Below are positions 53,167 through 61,889 of a stretch of 64,000 bases of DNA, piece after piece. Source of the stretch: a virus. A program made the translations under genes and the position numbers. The stretch lies in the IMG/VR virus record IMGVR_UViG_3300017773_000004, positions 1-64,000 of that record. One strand, 5' to 3'. Positions within the stretch are counted from its first letter, which is position 1; every line of letters begins with the position of its first letter. The notes beneath the pieces are model-generated. The model did no database searches, was not told the origin of the DNA, and saw only the letters and a list, made by a program, of their open reading frames with translations.

Positions 53167-55992
53167 ATGGCAGTAGTAAATTTACCAGATAGTCCAGCCA
53201 ATGGCAGTACACAAACTGTTGATGGAATTGTTTATACTTACAACTCTAGTAAGGGGTACTGGACGGCCGCGAGTTCCGGCGGAGGCACAATACAGGTAAC
53301 TACAAGTGATTCGGCTCCTTCTAGTCCGGCAGATGGTGACCTATGGTATGATACTGATGATGGAGGTATGTTTGTATACTATGCAGACGGTTCTTCAAAT
53401 CAATGGGTAGAAGTAGTAGGCTCACAAGGGCCTCAAGGAACCTTAAGTACTAGTGATTCAGCTCCTTCTAATCCTTCAGCCGGGGATCTTTGGTATGATA
53501 CTGATGATGGTGGATTATTTATATACTATTCAGATGGATCTTCAAATCAGTGGGTAGAAGTAGTTGGTCAAGCAGGGGCTCAAGGTCCCGCAGGTCCATC
53601 GGGGTCATCAACAATTGTAGCAAATACGACAGCCTTGCTAGCACTTTCTTCCCCCTCTGCGGGGGACCAAGCATTTGTAACTGGAAATAACACTTTATAT
53701 TTCTATAATGGCAGTGGTTGGTATAAAATTGCACTCATCAACACAACTCCTTCTATTTCTGGTGTAAATGCATCTTACGCTCTTGCAATTGATGGGTCAG
53801 CAACTACAGTCACTATTGTAGCATCTGATCCAGAAGGATTACCAATTACTTACAGTATTGCGAGTGATACCTCTGGTAATATTGCTACAGTAGCTCAGGG
53901 CACTGGAGCGAGTACAAATGTATTTACAATTACGCCTTCCACAAATAGTGCTCATGCCGGTACATTTAGTCTTACCTTCCGAGCATCAGACGGCGTAAAT
54001 TTTGCAACAGCAGCATCAAGCTTTACATTGCAGTTTAATGTACAAAATCAACGATATACAACTGCCTTGATTACTTCAGTGGGTGCAAATAATGCTGTAA
54101 ATTCTTCGTTTGATGATAAATCCACTTCGGATCATACAATCACAGCAAATGGAGATGCTCATCAAACTACATTTAGTCCTTATCGACATGGAGGATATTC
54201 AACTTATTTTGATGGCACAACAGATTATTTAAAAGTAACAGACTCAGCCGAACATGACTTTGGAACAGGTGATTTCAGTATGGAATTTTTCTGGTGGCCT
54301 GAAACGGTAACTGGAAATAGTGGAAACATACATATAATGATTTCTGCTCCAAATAATAGTCATAATCAGTTTATCTACCATGAGTCCAACTATTGGTACT
54401 ACGCTGCCGGGTCTGGAGGTGCTACAGTTATACCCAGCTCTACAGGAGCTGCTACTGTAAAGGCATGGAATCATGTAGTTCTTTGCAGATCTGGAACTAC
54501 AATGAGTATATTTAGTAATGGTAGTCGAACTGCAACAGTGCAGTCAAGTGCAGCAGTTGATTTTTCTCATGCAACTATTGGTCGATATGATAGTGGAGGC
54601 TATGAAGTAGACGGATATATTCGAGATATGAGATGGTTAAAAGGAAGCTCTGCCTACGATGCTACACAAACATCTATAACAGTTCCGACCGAGCCTCTTA
54701 CAGCAGTAACAAACACTACTTTCCTTGCTTGTCACTTACCTTATATTGCTGATGGTTCTACTACAGGCCATAGTATTGCTGTAAATGGAAATACAAGCAC
54801 AAAACCATTTGCACCTTATGATGGAGAAGAATATGCAGTAGCAAATCATGGAGGCTCTCTACATTCTGATGGTAGCGGAGATTATCTGGCAGTTGCAGCA
54901 AGCTCTGATTTTGATTTAGGAACATCTGACTTTACTATAGAAGGATGGGTGTACCCTACAGCTTACGGTAATGCAAACTTTCTTGTAGGACAAAATTATT
55001 TTTCAAGTATTGTTCAAATTAATTCTGGCAAACTGCAATTTTATTCGTCTCCAGCAAGTGCATATATAATTACTGCTGCAACTGATATTCCCCTCAATGC
55101 TTGGACTCATTGGGCAGTGGTACGAAATGGAAATGCTTGGGCTATTTATCTAAATGGTAAATCAGATGCTACTGCTACCAATGCTGCGGATGCGGGTTTT
55201 GATGGTACAAATCCGTTACACATAATGAGATGGAATAACTCTAACGGCACTACCGTAGGAAATGTAGCAGATCTTCGTTTTGTAAAAGGAACCGCAGTTT
55301 ATACTTCCAACTTTACACCTCCCACTGCGCCACTCACGGCAGTTACAAATACAAAACTGCTTGTGCAGAGCACAGATGCAGGTATTATTGATAAGGCTCA
55401 AACAGCAGATGTTGTCCTTCTTGGGGCAGATGCTAAATCTTCTACAACTCAAAATAAGTTTTTAACAAGTTCAATGTATTTTGATGGTACAGGAGACTAC
55501 TTAGCAGCAGATATAGACGGAAAATTTTTTACAAAGCCTTGGACAATAGAAATGTGGATATGGGCTCCAAACTATACAGGAACAAAAGCGATAGGGCCGT
55601 CTTTTGGGGGAGGATCAGGAGCTTGGAATACTACAAATGGTCATCAATGGATTTCTTATACCTATAATGGCGACTTATGGTTCCAGTATTTTGGCACAAA
55701 TAATAGCTATAACAATATTAATATAGGAACTGTTCCCCTAACTAATTCTACTTGGTGTCACTGGGCGTATTGCTGGGACGGCACAACTCTTAGATTCTTT
55801 AAAGATGGAACTTTAGAGCACTCAACTACAACTTTTACGCCAAAAGATGTAGCTACCACTAATCTTAATCTCGGTAGACATAACAATGATTCAGAGTATA
55901 AAGAGGCTTATTATTCTGATGTAAGAATTACCAAAGGCTTAGCAAGATATACTTCAAACTTTACAGCGCCGACAGCGGCTTTAAAAGGATAA
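53167..55992 (+). CDS. Fibre with three LamG lectin-like modules (fibre 7)
   Basis: 941 residues, paralogous to fibre 6. The signature is AVVNLPDSPANGSTQTVDG then YTYNSSKGYW. Two SPADGDLWYDTDDGG/SPSAGDLWYDTDDGG modules and a collagen-like GPQG/GPAGPSG pair follow. A cadherin-like module (about 215-285) precedes three LamG modules beginning near residues 346, 565 and 769. The C-terminus RITKGLARYTSNFTAPTAAL is identical to that of fibre 6. The LamG modules themselves differ substantially between the two genes, as expected if they bind different glycans. Confidence 0.8.
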   Translation: MAVVNLPDSPANGSTQTVDGIVYTYNSSKGYWTAASSGGGTIQVTTSDSAPSSPADGDLWYDTDDGGMFVYYADGSSNQWVEVVGSQGPQGTLSTSDSAPSNPSAGDLWYDTDDGGLFIYYSDGSSNQWVEVVGQAGAQGPAGPSGSSTIVANTTALLALSSPSAGDQAFVTGNNTLYFYNGSGWYKIALINTTPSISGVNASYALAIDGSATTVTIVASDPEGLPITYSIASDTSGNIATVAQGTGASTNVFTITPSTNSAHAGTFSLTFRASDGVNFATAASSFTLQFNVQNQRYTTALITSVGANNAVNSSFDDKSTSDHTITANGDAHQTTFSPYRHGGYSTYFDGTTDYLKVTDSAEHDFGTGDFSMEFFWWPETVTGNSGNIHIMISAPNNSHNQFIYHESNYWYYAAGSGGATVIPSSTGAATVKAWNHVVLCRSGTTMSIFSNGSRTATVQSSAAVDFSHATIGRYDSGGYEVDGYIRDMRWLKGSSAYDATQTSITVPTEPLTAVTNTTFLACHLPYIADGSTTGHSIAVNGNTSTKPFAPYDGEEYAVANHGGSLHSDGSGDYLAVAASSDFDLGTSDFTIEGWVYPTAYGNANFLVGQNYFSSIVQINSGKLQFYSSPASAYIITAATDIPLNAWTHWAVVRNGNAWAIYLNGKSDATATNAADAGFDGTNPLHIMRWNNSNGTTVGNVADLRFVKGTAVYTSNFTPPTAPLTAVTNTKLLVQSTDAGIIDKAQTADVVLLGADAKSSTTQNKFLTSSMYFDGTGDYLAADIDGKFFTKPWTIEMWIWAPNYTGTKAIGPSFGGGSGAWNTTNGHQWISYTYNGDLWFQYFGTNNSYNNINIGTVPLTNSTWCHWAYCWDGTTLRFFKDGTLEHSTTTFTPKDVATTNLNLGRHNNDSEYKEAYYSDVRITKGLARYTSNFTAPTAALKG
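55930..55973 (+). repeat. 44-bp direct repeat, copy 2 (3' end of fibre 7)
   Basis: Exact copy of 53100-53143. Exchange between the two copies would delete 2830 bp including all of fibre 7 while restoring an intact end on fibre 6. Confidence 0.92.
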
Positions 55993-55996
55993 AATA

Positions 55997-57334
55997 ATGG
56001 CAACTAACTTTCCAGATAGTCCGTCCAACGGCGCCACACATACGTTTGGAGGGACTACTTATACTTACAATTCTACAAAAGGTGTGTGGACAGCGCCTTC
56101 AGGAGGCAGCTTTACAGGGCTTTCTGATACTCCTTCTAGTCTTAGCGGACAAGGAGGAAAAACATTAAAAGTAAACTCTGCCGGAAATGCCGTCGAGTTT
56201 GCTAGTGTAGCTGCAGGGGACGGACAATCTCCGATTGTCTATACTGAACCTTCTGCAACTCATGATTTAAACAGTGATGGCAGTACTAGCACAGTGCAAA
56301 TGCAGGCAGTAGACCCAGAAGGAACTGCTATAACTTATGCGATAGCATATGCGAATGCCACGAATGCACGTCCAAATCAACTTGCAGCAGATACCGCTAT
56401 TAATCAAAGCACTGGTACTTTTACCTTTGATCCTTCTACAACTAGTGGACATGCAGGCAGTTTTAAAGCAAGACTAAGTGCCTCAGATGGCATTTCAAGT
56501 GCTAGTCGTTTTGTAAACTTTAATCTTAGCTTCAATCCAGATATTACATATTTAATTGTAGCAGGCGGTGGTGGTGGAGGTACACAGTCCGGTGGTGGTG
56601 GAGGTGCTGGAGGACTTCTTACTGGAACTAGTACTCTTGCTATCGGAACAACGTACACAGTTACAGTTGGAGCAGGAGGTAATGGCTCTGCAACAGGTCC
56701 AGGAGCTGCACAAGATGGTGGAAATAGTGTGCTCTCTGGTAGTGGATTTACTACTCTTACTGCGATCGGTGGTGGTAAAGGAGGTATCTATAATGGTGGT
56801 TCAGGAGGCAACGGAGGTTCCGGTGGCGGGGGCGCTGTAAACAACGGTGCGGCAGGCACAGGAACATCAGGTCAAGGAAATGCAGGTGCCTCGGGCGGAG
56901 TAGATAATGGTAGTGCTACTGACTTCGGAGGAGGCGGTGGAGGTGCTGGTGAAGCCGGAAACACTGATGGGCCCGGACATGGTGGCGATGGTTTACAGTC
57001 AAGTATAACAGGAACGGCTACTTACTATGCTGGTGGTGGTGCTGGTGCTCACCACCCTGCAAGTCAGTCTCCTGCTAGTGGAGGCCAAGGTGGTGGTGGT
57101 GCTGGAGTAAACTCATCCACGAATAGTGGTAACGGCTATCCTGGTACCGCAAATACTGGAGGCGGTGGTGGTACTGGCGCAGAGCACAATAATACTGGAG
57201 GCGCAGGAGGTTCAGGAGTAGTAATTATTAGAACTACTTCAACAGCTGCTTCAAGTACTGGATCTCCCACTCTAACTACCGACGGATCTTTTAATGTATA
57301 TAAATTTACTGGGTCTGGTAGTATAACATTCTAA
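55997..57334 (+). CDS. Glycine-rich fibre with shared N-terminus (fibre 8)
   Basis: 445 residues. The signature is ATNFPDSPSNGATHTFGGTT then YTYNSTKGVW. A short spacer with FTGLSDTPSSLSGQGGKTLK leads to a cadherin-like module (about 80-170) almost identical to that of fibre 4 (HDLNSDGSTSTVQMQAVDPE). The glycine-rich head (about 185-445) ends NVYKFTGSGSITF. It is the last gene of the rightward block and is followed at once by the bidirectional terminator. No collagen-like stalk is seen, unlike fibres 3, 4, 5 and 7. Confidence 0.78.
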   Translation: MATNFPDSPSNGATHTFGGTTYTYNSTKGVWTAPSGGSFTGLSDTPSSLSGQGGKTLKVNSAGNAVEFASVAAGDGQSPIVYTEPSATHDLNSDGSTSTVQMQAVDPEGTAITYAIAYANATNARPNQLAADTAINQSTGTFTFDPSTTSGHAGSFKARLSASDGISSASRFVNFNLSFNPDITYLIVAGGGGGGTQSGGGGGAGGLLTGTSTLAIGTTYTVTVGAGGNGSATGPGAAQDGGNSVLSGSGFTTLTAIGGGKGGIYNGGSGGNGGSGGGGAVNNGAAGTGTSGQGNAGASGGVDNGSATDFGGGGGGAGEAGNTDGPGHGGDGLQSSITGTATYYAGGGAGAHHPASQSPASGGQGGGGAGVNSSTNSGNGYPGTANTGGGGGTGAEHNNTGGAGGSGVVIIRTTSTAASSTGSPTLTTDGSFNVYKFTGSGSITF

Positions 57335-57338
57335 TAAA

Positions 57339-57359
57339 AAAGGGGCTTAGAGCCCCTTT
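57339..57359. terminator. Bidirectional terminator between convergent operons
   Basis: Stem AAAGGGGCT/AGCCCCTTT with a TAG loop is flanked by an A-run on the left and TTTATTTCTT on the right, so it can act for both strands. It is the end point of both the rightward virion block and the leftward replication block; the leftward gene's stop codon lies inside the hairpin. Confidence 0.88.
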
Positions 57360-57640
57360 ATTTCTTCTTGAAGTGCCATTGTGAATCCACGTATTGCCAT
57401 TTCAAGTCTTTGTACTTTTAGATTTTCTTGCTCTAATTGTTCTTGTAAATCTTGAATTTGAGCAAGATATGAGATTGCTTTATCAGATAAGCTTTTTGGA
57501 TCTATTTTCTCATCATCTACTTGCATTGCAAGGCCGTCTCTATACCCTCCTTCATTTTCCCAATCTTCTTCTGGTAGCAGAGGTATTTCTACTCCATTAC
57601 TCGGCTGAAGCTTCTTCTGCGGGGGCTTCTTCGCTACCAT
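57347..57640 (-). CDS. Short coiled-coil protein (paralogue of its neighbour)
   Basis: 97 residues from the ATG at 57640, chosen over the ATG at 57661 because a GGAGGAGAGG ribosome site then lies correctly placed. The N-terminus is basic and Pro/Gln-rich (MVAKKPPQKKLQPSNG); the C-terminus is a coiled coil (ISYLAQIQDLQEQLEQENLK). The pattern Y-x-x-QIQDL-x-x-Q plus a later E-x-A-x-x-GF matches the upstream neighbour, so the two look like a duplicated pair. Similar short proteins occur in marine phages without known function (possibly DUF6447-like). Last gene of the leftward operon. Confidence 0.55.
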   Translation of the reverse strand: MVAKKPPQKKLQPSNGVEIPLLPEEDWENEGGYRDGLAMQVDDEKIDPKSLSDKAISYLAQIQDLQEQLEQENLKVQRLEMAIRGFTMALQEEIKGL

Positions 57641-57878
57641 CTTCGTCCTCTCCTCCAGCAAAAATTCTCTCCTGAGCTTCTAGTTCTGCTTTCAGCAGGC
57701 TTACAAAACCTACTCGTGCAACTTCAATCTGATGAGATTTTGCTTTCAGTTGATTTGTTTGTATATTCAAATCTTGGATTTGATCTACGTAGTACTTTCC
57801 ATTGTCGGTCATTTTTGAGACTTCGTATTCTTCTCCTCCAAGAACGACCGTAGGATTTTCTGGGTTAATAATTTGCAT
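57597..57878 (-). CDS. Short coiled-coil protein with acidic tail
   Basis: 93 residues with a strong ribosome site (AGGAGAG). A beta-type start, VVLGGEEYEVSKMTDNGKYY, leads to a coiled coil (VDQIQDLNIQTNQLKAKSHQ) and a GFVSLLKAELEAQ segment, then a very acidic tail (GGEDEDGSEEAPAEEASAE). It resembles the next gene in the coiled-coil part. Overlap of the two genes is 44 bases. Function unknown; perhaps a small regulator or structural factor, without direct evidence. Confidence 0.6.
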   Translation of the reverse strand: MQIINPENPTVVLGGEEYEVSKMTDNGKYYVDQIQDLNIQTNQLKAKSHQIEVARVGFVSLLKAELEAQERIFAGGEDEDGSEEAPAEEASAE

Positions 57879-57886
57879 TTTCTCTC

Positions 57887-58846
57887 CTATTTAAAAATAT
57901 CTTGCCAGTTACCCGTAGTGCTAGCTCTTGCATACTCTGTAGCACGATTCTCAAAAAAGTTGGTATGCTCAACCGCATTTAGCATATAGTCTAACCATGG
58001 CAAAGGATTATCTTCACTATGAAAAATCTTTTTCATGCCAAGACCAAGCAATCTTCGATCTGCAATATATCGAATATATTCCTTAACTTCTTCTGCTGTA
58101 AGGTCTGGAACATCTGCGCCTTCAAAGCAAAGATCAATAAAAGCATCTTCTAACTCTACTGTGCGCTCCGCTGCACAATAAATTTCATACTTTAGATCGT
58201 CATTCCAAAGTTCTGGATTCTCTGCAATAAATGTTCGGAATAGTTGAGACATTCCTTCTACATGCAGGCTTTCATCTCGAATGCTCCAAGTTACAATTTG
58301 TCCCATACCTTTCATAAGATTATGACGAGGAAAGTTAAGTAGAATTGCAAAACTACTAAATAGCTGTACTCCTTCTGTAAATCCAGAGTAGATAGCCATA
58401 GTCTTTGCAATGTTCATTGGACTATCCATACCAAAGTTAGAGAGATGCTCATGCTTATCCATCATGGCTTTATGTTCCATGAATTTTTGATACTCATCGT
58501 CCCCAAAGCCCAATGTTTCTAAAAGCAGAGAATACGCTTCTTGATGTACGGCTTCCATTGCAGCAAATGCAGATAACATCATGCGTACTTCAGGCTGCTT
58601 AAATGTTGGTAGATAATGTGTGGCATAGCCACAGCAAACATCTACATCTGCCTGAGTAAAGAAACGAAAAATTTGATTAATAAGTTTCTTGTTCCCGGGT
58701 GTTAGTTTCTCCCTATAATCCTTTAAATCATCCGCAAGATTGACTTCATCCGGAAGCCAGTGCATATGCTGTTGATTTTTGTAATGCTCATAAGCCCAAG
58801 GATAGTTAAAAGGCTTATAATATTCTCTTTCCGCTAATAAATTCAT
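57887..58846 (-). CDS. nrdB: Ribonucleotide reductase class I, small (beta) subunit
   Basis: 319 residues from the ATG at 58846, two bases after the nrdA stop; AAGGA inside the nrdA end serves as ribosome site. It holds the radical cofactor for dNTP synthesis. Iron ligands are visible: an Asp in TQADVDV (about 67), E98 and H101 in MEAVHQEAY, E158 in GFTEGV, and E192 and H195 in RDESLHVEG. The radical tyrosine is Y105, four residues after H101 as in E. coli NrdB, so it is a tyrosyl-radical type. The C-terminus NWQDIFK would dock into NrdA. Complete and apparently functional. Confidence 0.95.
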   Translation of the reverse strand: MNLLAEREYYKPFNYPWAYEHYKNQQHMHWLPDEVNLADDLKDYREKLTPGNKKLINQIFRFFTQADVDVCCGYATHYLPTFKQPEVRMMLSAFAAMEAVHQEAYSLLLETLGFGDDEYQKFMEHKAMMDKHEHLSNFGMDSPMNIAKTMAIYSGFTEGVQLFSSFAILLNFPRHNLMKGMGQIVTWSIRDESLHVEGMSQLFRTFIAENPELWNDDLKYEIYCAAERTVELEDAFIDLCFEGADVPDLTAEEVKEYIRYIADRRLLGLGMKKIFHSEDNPLPWLDYMLNAVEHTNFFENRATEYARASTTGNWQDIFK

Positions 58847-58848
58847 AT

Positions 58849-60624
58849 TTATCCTTCGCACGCTACACAAGCGTCCTCGTCCATAGACTCAAATATTCTT
58901 TTCCGTAGGACTTCATCTGATATTGTTTCCGCTCTTTTATGTGCTTCACTTCGTAAGTAGTAAAGTGTTTTTACTTTCTTTTTCCATGCCATCATATGTA
59001 TAGCATGAAGTTCTTGCTTTGATATATCTGAAGGGAAAAATACATTTAGAGATTGACTTTGACAAATTTGTTTTTGTCGATCTGCTGCCATATCAATAAC
59101 CCATCTCTGATCTATTTCTACCGCAGTTTTAAATACATATTTTGTCCATTCATCTAAAAACTCCAGATGCTGAACAGACCCTCCACTTGTTACAATATCT
59201 TTCCATACTTCCTCTGTATCCATTTCGATGTCTTGGAGGACAGCCTGTAAATACTCATTTTTTTGTAAACTGGAGCCGGATTTAGTTTTTTGAGTAAATG
59301 CGTTAGCCCGATATGGCTCAATACTAGGACTTGTATTACCGCATATGATAGAGCTACTAGCATTAGGAGCCACAGCCAACAGATGAACGTTGCGACGACC
59401 AGTGCCGACTGCATCAGGCGCTTCTCCGCGTTCTTTAGCCAATTGTTCACTTGCTGCCTCCGCGCATGATTTTATATGCCAAAACATTGCCATATTTCTA
59501 TTTTTTGCCTGAAAAGATTCAAATGGTATGCTATGTCTTTGTAAATAGGCATGGAACCCCATTGCACCAAGTCCAATACTTCTTTCCCGTGCAGCACTGT
59601 ACTTAGCTTTTTTTAGCTCATTAGGAGCATTTTCAATAAAATGAGTAAGTACATTATCTAGCATACGAACTAGATCAGGAATAAACTGAGGATCATTACT
59701 CCACTCATCGTATTCTTCCAAATTTACACTTGAAAGACAACATACTGCAGTGCGCTCTTCATCTGTAGGGAGCGTGATTTCACTACAAAGATTAGACTGA
59801 TTTACTTTTAGTCCAAGTTGCTTTTGACACTCTGGCAGCCCTTCTTGTACTGTATCGCCGAACATGATATAGGGCTCTCCAGTCTCTACGCGATTTTGAA
59901 TAAGTTTTACCCAGAGAGTCTTAGCTGATACAACTTTTGTAGTAATACCACTGTTTGGATCAATTAAAGGCCAACTATCATCGAATCCTTCTTCTTTTGT
60001 GGCTCTTTCTATAAGTTCCATAAAATTGTCAGGGATAATGACACCATGATGAAGGTTTGTAGACTTACGATTAATATCGCCTCCAGTAGGCTTACGCATA
60101 TCCAAGTATTCTTCAATTTCTGGATGACACATCGGTAAGTACGAAGCATAGCTTCCACGTCTTGTTACTCCTTGTGAGAACGCAAGCATCTCCGCGTCTA
60201 CGACTTTAAGAAATGGTATAACGCCTGTAGACTCAGATCCATTACTGGTTTTCGAACCCACTGAACGTATATCCCCCCAATAACCACCAATACCGCCACC
60301 GACTGAACTGAGAAACGCATTTTCTGTATAGTGGTCGGTGATACCTGTTCTACTATCATCCACGTAATTGAGAAAACAGCTAATAGGAAGACCGCGCTTA
60401 GTACCTCCATTGCTAAGGATGGGAGTAGAGAACATGAACCAAAGTTTACTAGCGTAATCATACAGTCGCTGGGCATGTCCTTCATCATCTGCAAATGCCT
60501 CCGCTGCTCGTGCAAATGCTTGTTGTGGAGAACCTTCTCCGTCAACTAAGTATCTGTCTTGTAATGTTCTTATACTAAATTGTGAGAGATAACGATCTCT
60601 ACGAAAATCAATATCTATATTCAT
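58849..60624 (-). CDS. nrdA: Ribonucleotide reductase class I, large (alpha) subunit
   Basis: 591 residues. It converts ribonucleoside to deoxyribonucleoside diphosphates with NrdB. Catalytic parts are present: first redox Cys in LPISCFL (C83), the N-x-C-x-E triad in SNLCSEI (N278, C280, E282), second redox Cys in AVCCLSS (C295), the radical-transfer pair YY in TLYYLRS, and the C-terminal shuttle cysteines CVAC (586, 589). It is about 170 residues shorter than E. coli NrdA because the N-terminal ATP-cone is missing, so the usual dATP feedback site is absent. It overlaps the exonuclease gene upstream by 17 bases. Confidence 0.95.
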   Translation of the reverse strand: MNIDIDFRRDRYLSQFSIRTLQDRYLVDGEGSPQQAFARAAEAFADDEGHAQRLYDYASKLWFMFSTPILSNGGTKRGLPISCFLNYVDDSRTGITDHYTENAFLSSVGGGIGGYWGDIRSVGSKTSNGSESTGVIPFLKVVDAEMLAFSQGVTRRGSYASYLPMCHPEIEEYLDMRKPTGGDINRKSTNLHHGVIIPDNFMELIERATKEEGFDDSWPLIDPNSGITTKVVSAKTLWVKLIQNRVETGEPYIMFGDTVQEGLPECQKQLGLKVNQSNLCSEITLPTDEERTAVCCLSSVNLEEYDEWSNDPQFIPDLVRMLDNVLTHFIENAPNELKKAKYSAARERSIGLGAMGFHAYLQRHSIPFESFQAKNRNMAMFWHIKSCAEAASEQLAKERGEAPDAVGTGRRNVHLLAVAPNASSSIICGNTSPSIEPYRANAFTQKTKSGSSLQKNEYLQAVLQDIEMDTEEVWKDIVTSGGSVQHLEFLDEWTKYVFKTAVEIDQRWVIDMAADRQKQICQSQSLNVFFPSDISKQELHAIHMMAWKKKVKTLYYLRSEAHKRAETISDEVLRKRIFESMDEDACVACEG

Positions 60625-61453
60625 CTAATTTACATCCAATATCTGAAATATTTTCCTTGCCTATTGCATCATCGCAGTAGGTCATTAAGTCCATTAGCTC
60701 ATAGTTTGTGAGTAATTGTTCTGCATTTTCATTTAATGCTTGTATATGTTTATACTTACTCGGTATTGGAGTAGCATTATAAATGTCCATTGCATCGCCG
60801 TAATCTTTTATAAGCTGAACTGCTCTCTTCGGGCCAATGCCAGGAATTCCTGGAACATTATCGCCTTTATCCCCTGTAAGACACTTTAGGGAGATATAAT
60901 CTTCAGGTTCAACTTCGTAATGTTCTCTCCAGTTATCCAACCTTACTTCTTTTCTTGTTACATAAGAGAATCTACTTACAGTGTCTTGAATAAGTAAGTC
61001 CCAGTCTCGGTCACTTGATACTAACCATATAGTTTCTAAATTATAAGCATTTTTATGCTTTACTAAGTGTGCTGCAACATCATCTGCCTCCACACCCTTA
61101 TAGCGAAGAATAGGATATTTTTCTGAAAGTATCTCTAAAGACGCTTCAAACTCTTCGAAGAACTCTTCAAATGCTATCTTTTCTTCTTCGCTTTGATTTG
61201 CAAATTTTTCTTTTCGATTTTGTTTGTAATCTGGAGAAATGTCTTTTCTATAGGTAGAAGATCCCCAATCTGCTGTAACAATAATCTTTTTACAATTATA
61301 CGAGTTAGCTAAACTTTCTATAGTTTTTTCATACTCGTATCTAAAGTCTGTTCTACCTTGGTGTTTCCAGCGAAATGCTAAATTCAAAGCATCTACGACT
61401 AGCACTGCATTTTCCTCACCATCAAGTAGTTTATCTGTAAAGTTAAATGCCAT
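60608..61453 (-). CDS. 5'-3' exonuclease / flap endonuclease
   Basis: 281 residues, similar to the 5' nuclease domain of Pol I and to T5 and T4 flap nucleases, which remove RNA primers and flaps. Metal ligands are seen in VVDALNLAFR (D21), VTADWG (D62), GVEADDVAAH (E122, D124, D125) and SSDRDWDLL (D148, D150). The helix-hairpin-helix-type DNA-binding segment is TGDKGDNVPGIPGIGPKRAV (D195, D198). A basic KQNRKEK stretch and acidic helices form the probable arch. It overlaps the nuclease gene upstream by 11 bases and nrdA downstream by 17. Confidence 0.92.
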   Translation of the reverse strand: MAFNFTDKLLDGEENAVLVVDALNLAFRWKHQGRTDFRYEYEKTIESLANSYNCKKIIVTADWGSSTYRKDISPDYKQNRKEKFANQSEEEKIAFEEFFEEFEASLEILSEKYPILRYKGVEADDVAAHLVKHKNAYNLETIWLVSSDRDWDLLIQDTVSRFSYVTRKEVRLDNWREHYEVEPEDYISLKCLTGDKGDNVPGIPGIGPKRAVQLIKDYGDAMDIYNATPIPSKYKHIQALNENAEQLLTNYELMDLMTYCDDAIGKENISDIGCKLDEYRY

Positions 61454-61889
61454 TTAGAAACTCCAGCTTTTCGTTCTTTAACCACTCATCTGCAACCATA
61501 ACATAACAGCCTAAAAAGTTTATATCTATCCATAGAGAAAAATTTTCGGGCTTATCTTTTGCCACTACAAATATAGGAGAACGATTATATTTAAAAAACA
61601 ACAACGGTTCTTGATTCCCTTGGTGCGCTTGTTGTACTACTTTATTCCACCATCGAATAAGATTATTTGTTCTAGGCGCGGTAAAAATTTTATCAGTAAG
61701 AGGAGAGTCTGAATAGTTTTTTACTTCTATGCAATACTTATTTTTTTCATGAGGAACATATAAATCTCCCTTTAAATACTCAAGAGCCCCGGAACTTGGG
61801 ACTCTTTCAAACTGAAGGCCTGTATGTTCTCTTAATAAATCTCTTACTAGATATTCCCCTCGAGCACCTTTTGCTCTGCTATCTACCAC
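61443..61889 (-). CDS. PD-(D/E)XK nuclease, Holliday-junction-resolvase-like
   Basis: 148 residues from a GTG start, overlapping the gene upstream by 7 bases. The N-terminus AKGARGEYLVRDLLREHTGL gives the catalytic glutamate helix. SSGALEYLKGDLYVP then YCIEVKNY provide the Asp and E-x-K of a PD-(D/E)XK fold in the right order. This layout fits archaeal-type Hjc resolvases and related phage nucleases. Neighbouring gp46-like and flap nuclease genes suggest recombination-dependent replication. Junction-specific activity is inferred; a role as a general nuclease cannot be excluded. Confidence 0.78.
   Translation of the reverse strand: MVDSRAKGARGEYLVRDLLREHTGLQFERVPSSGALEYLKGDLYVPHEKNKYCIEVKNYSDSPLTDKIFTAPRTNNLIRWWNKVVQQAHQGNQEPLLFFKYNRSPIFVVAKDKPENFSLWIDINFLGCYVMVADEWLKNEKLEFLNGI

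Noticed and set aside
56568-56840. Alternative plus-strand frame of 90 codons in fibre 8, and similar ones in the other glycine-rich regions
   Set aside because: GGT/GGA-rich DNA gives long Val/Leu-rich alternative frames automatically; there are no ribosome sites, and the main frame has clear domain structure.
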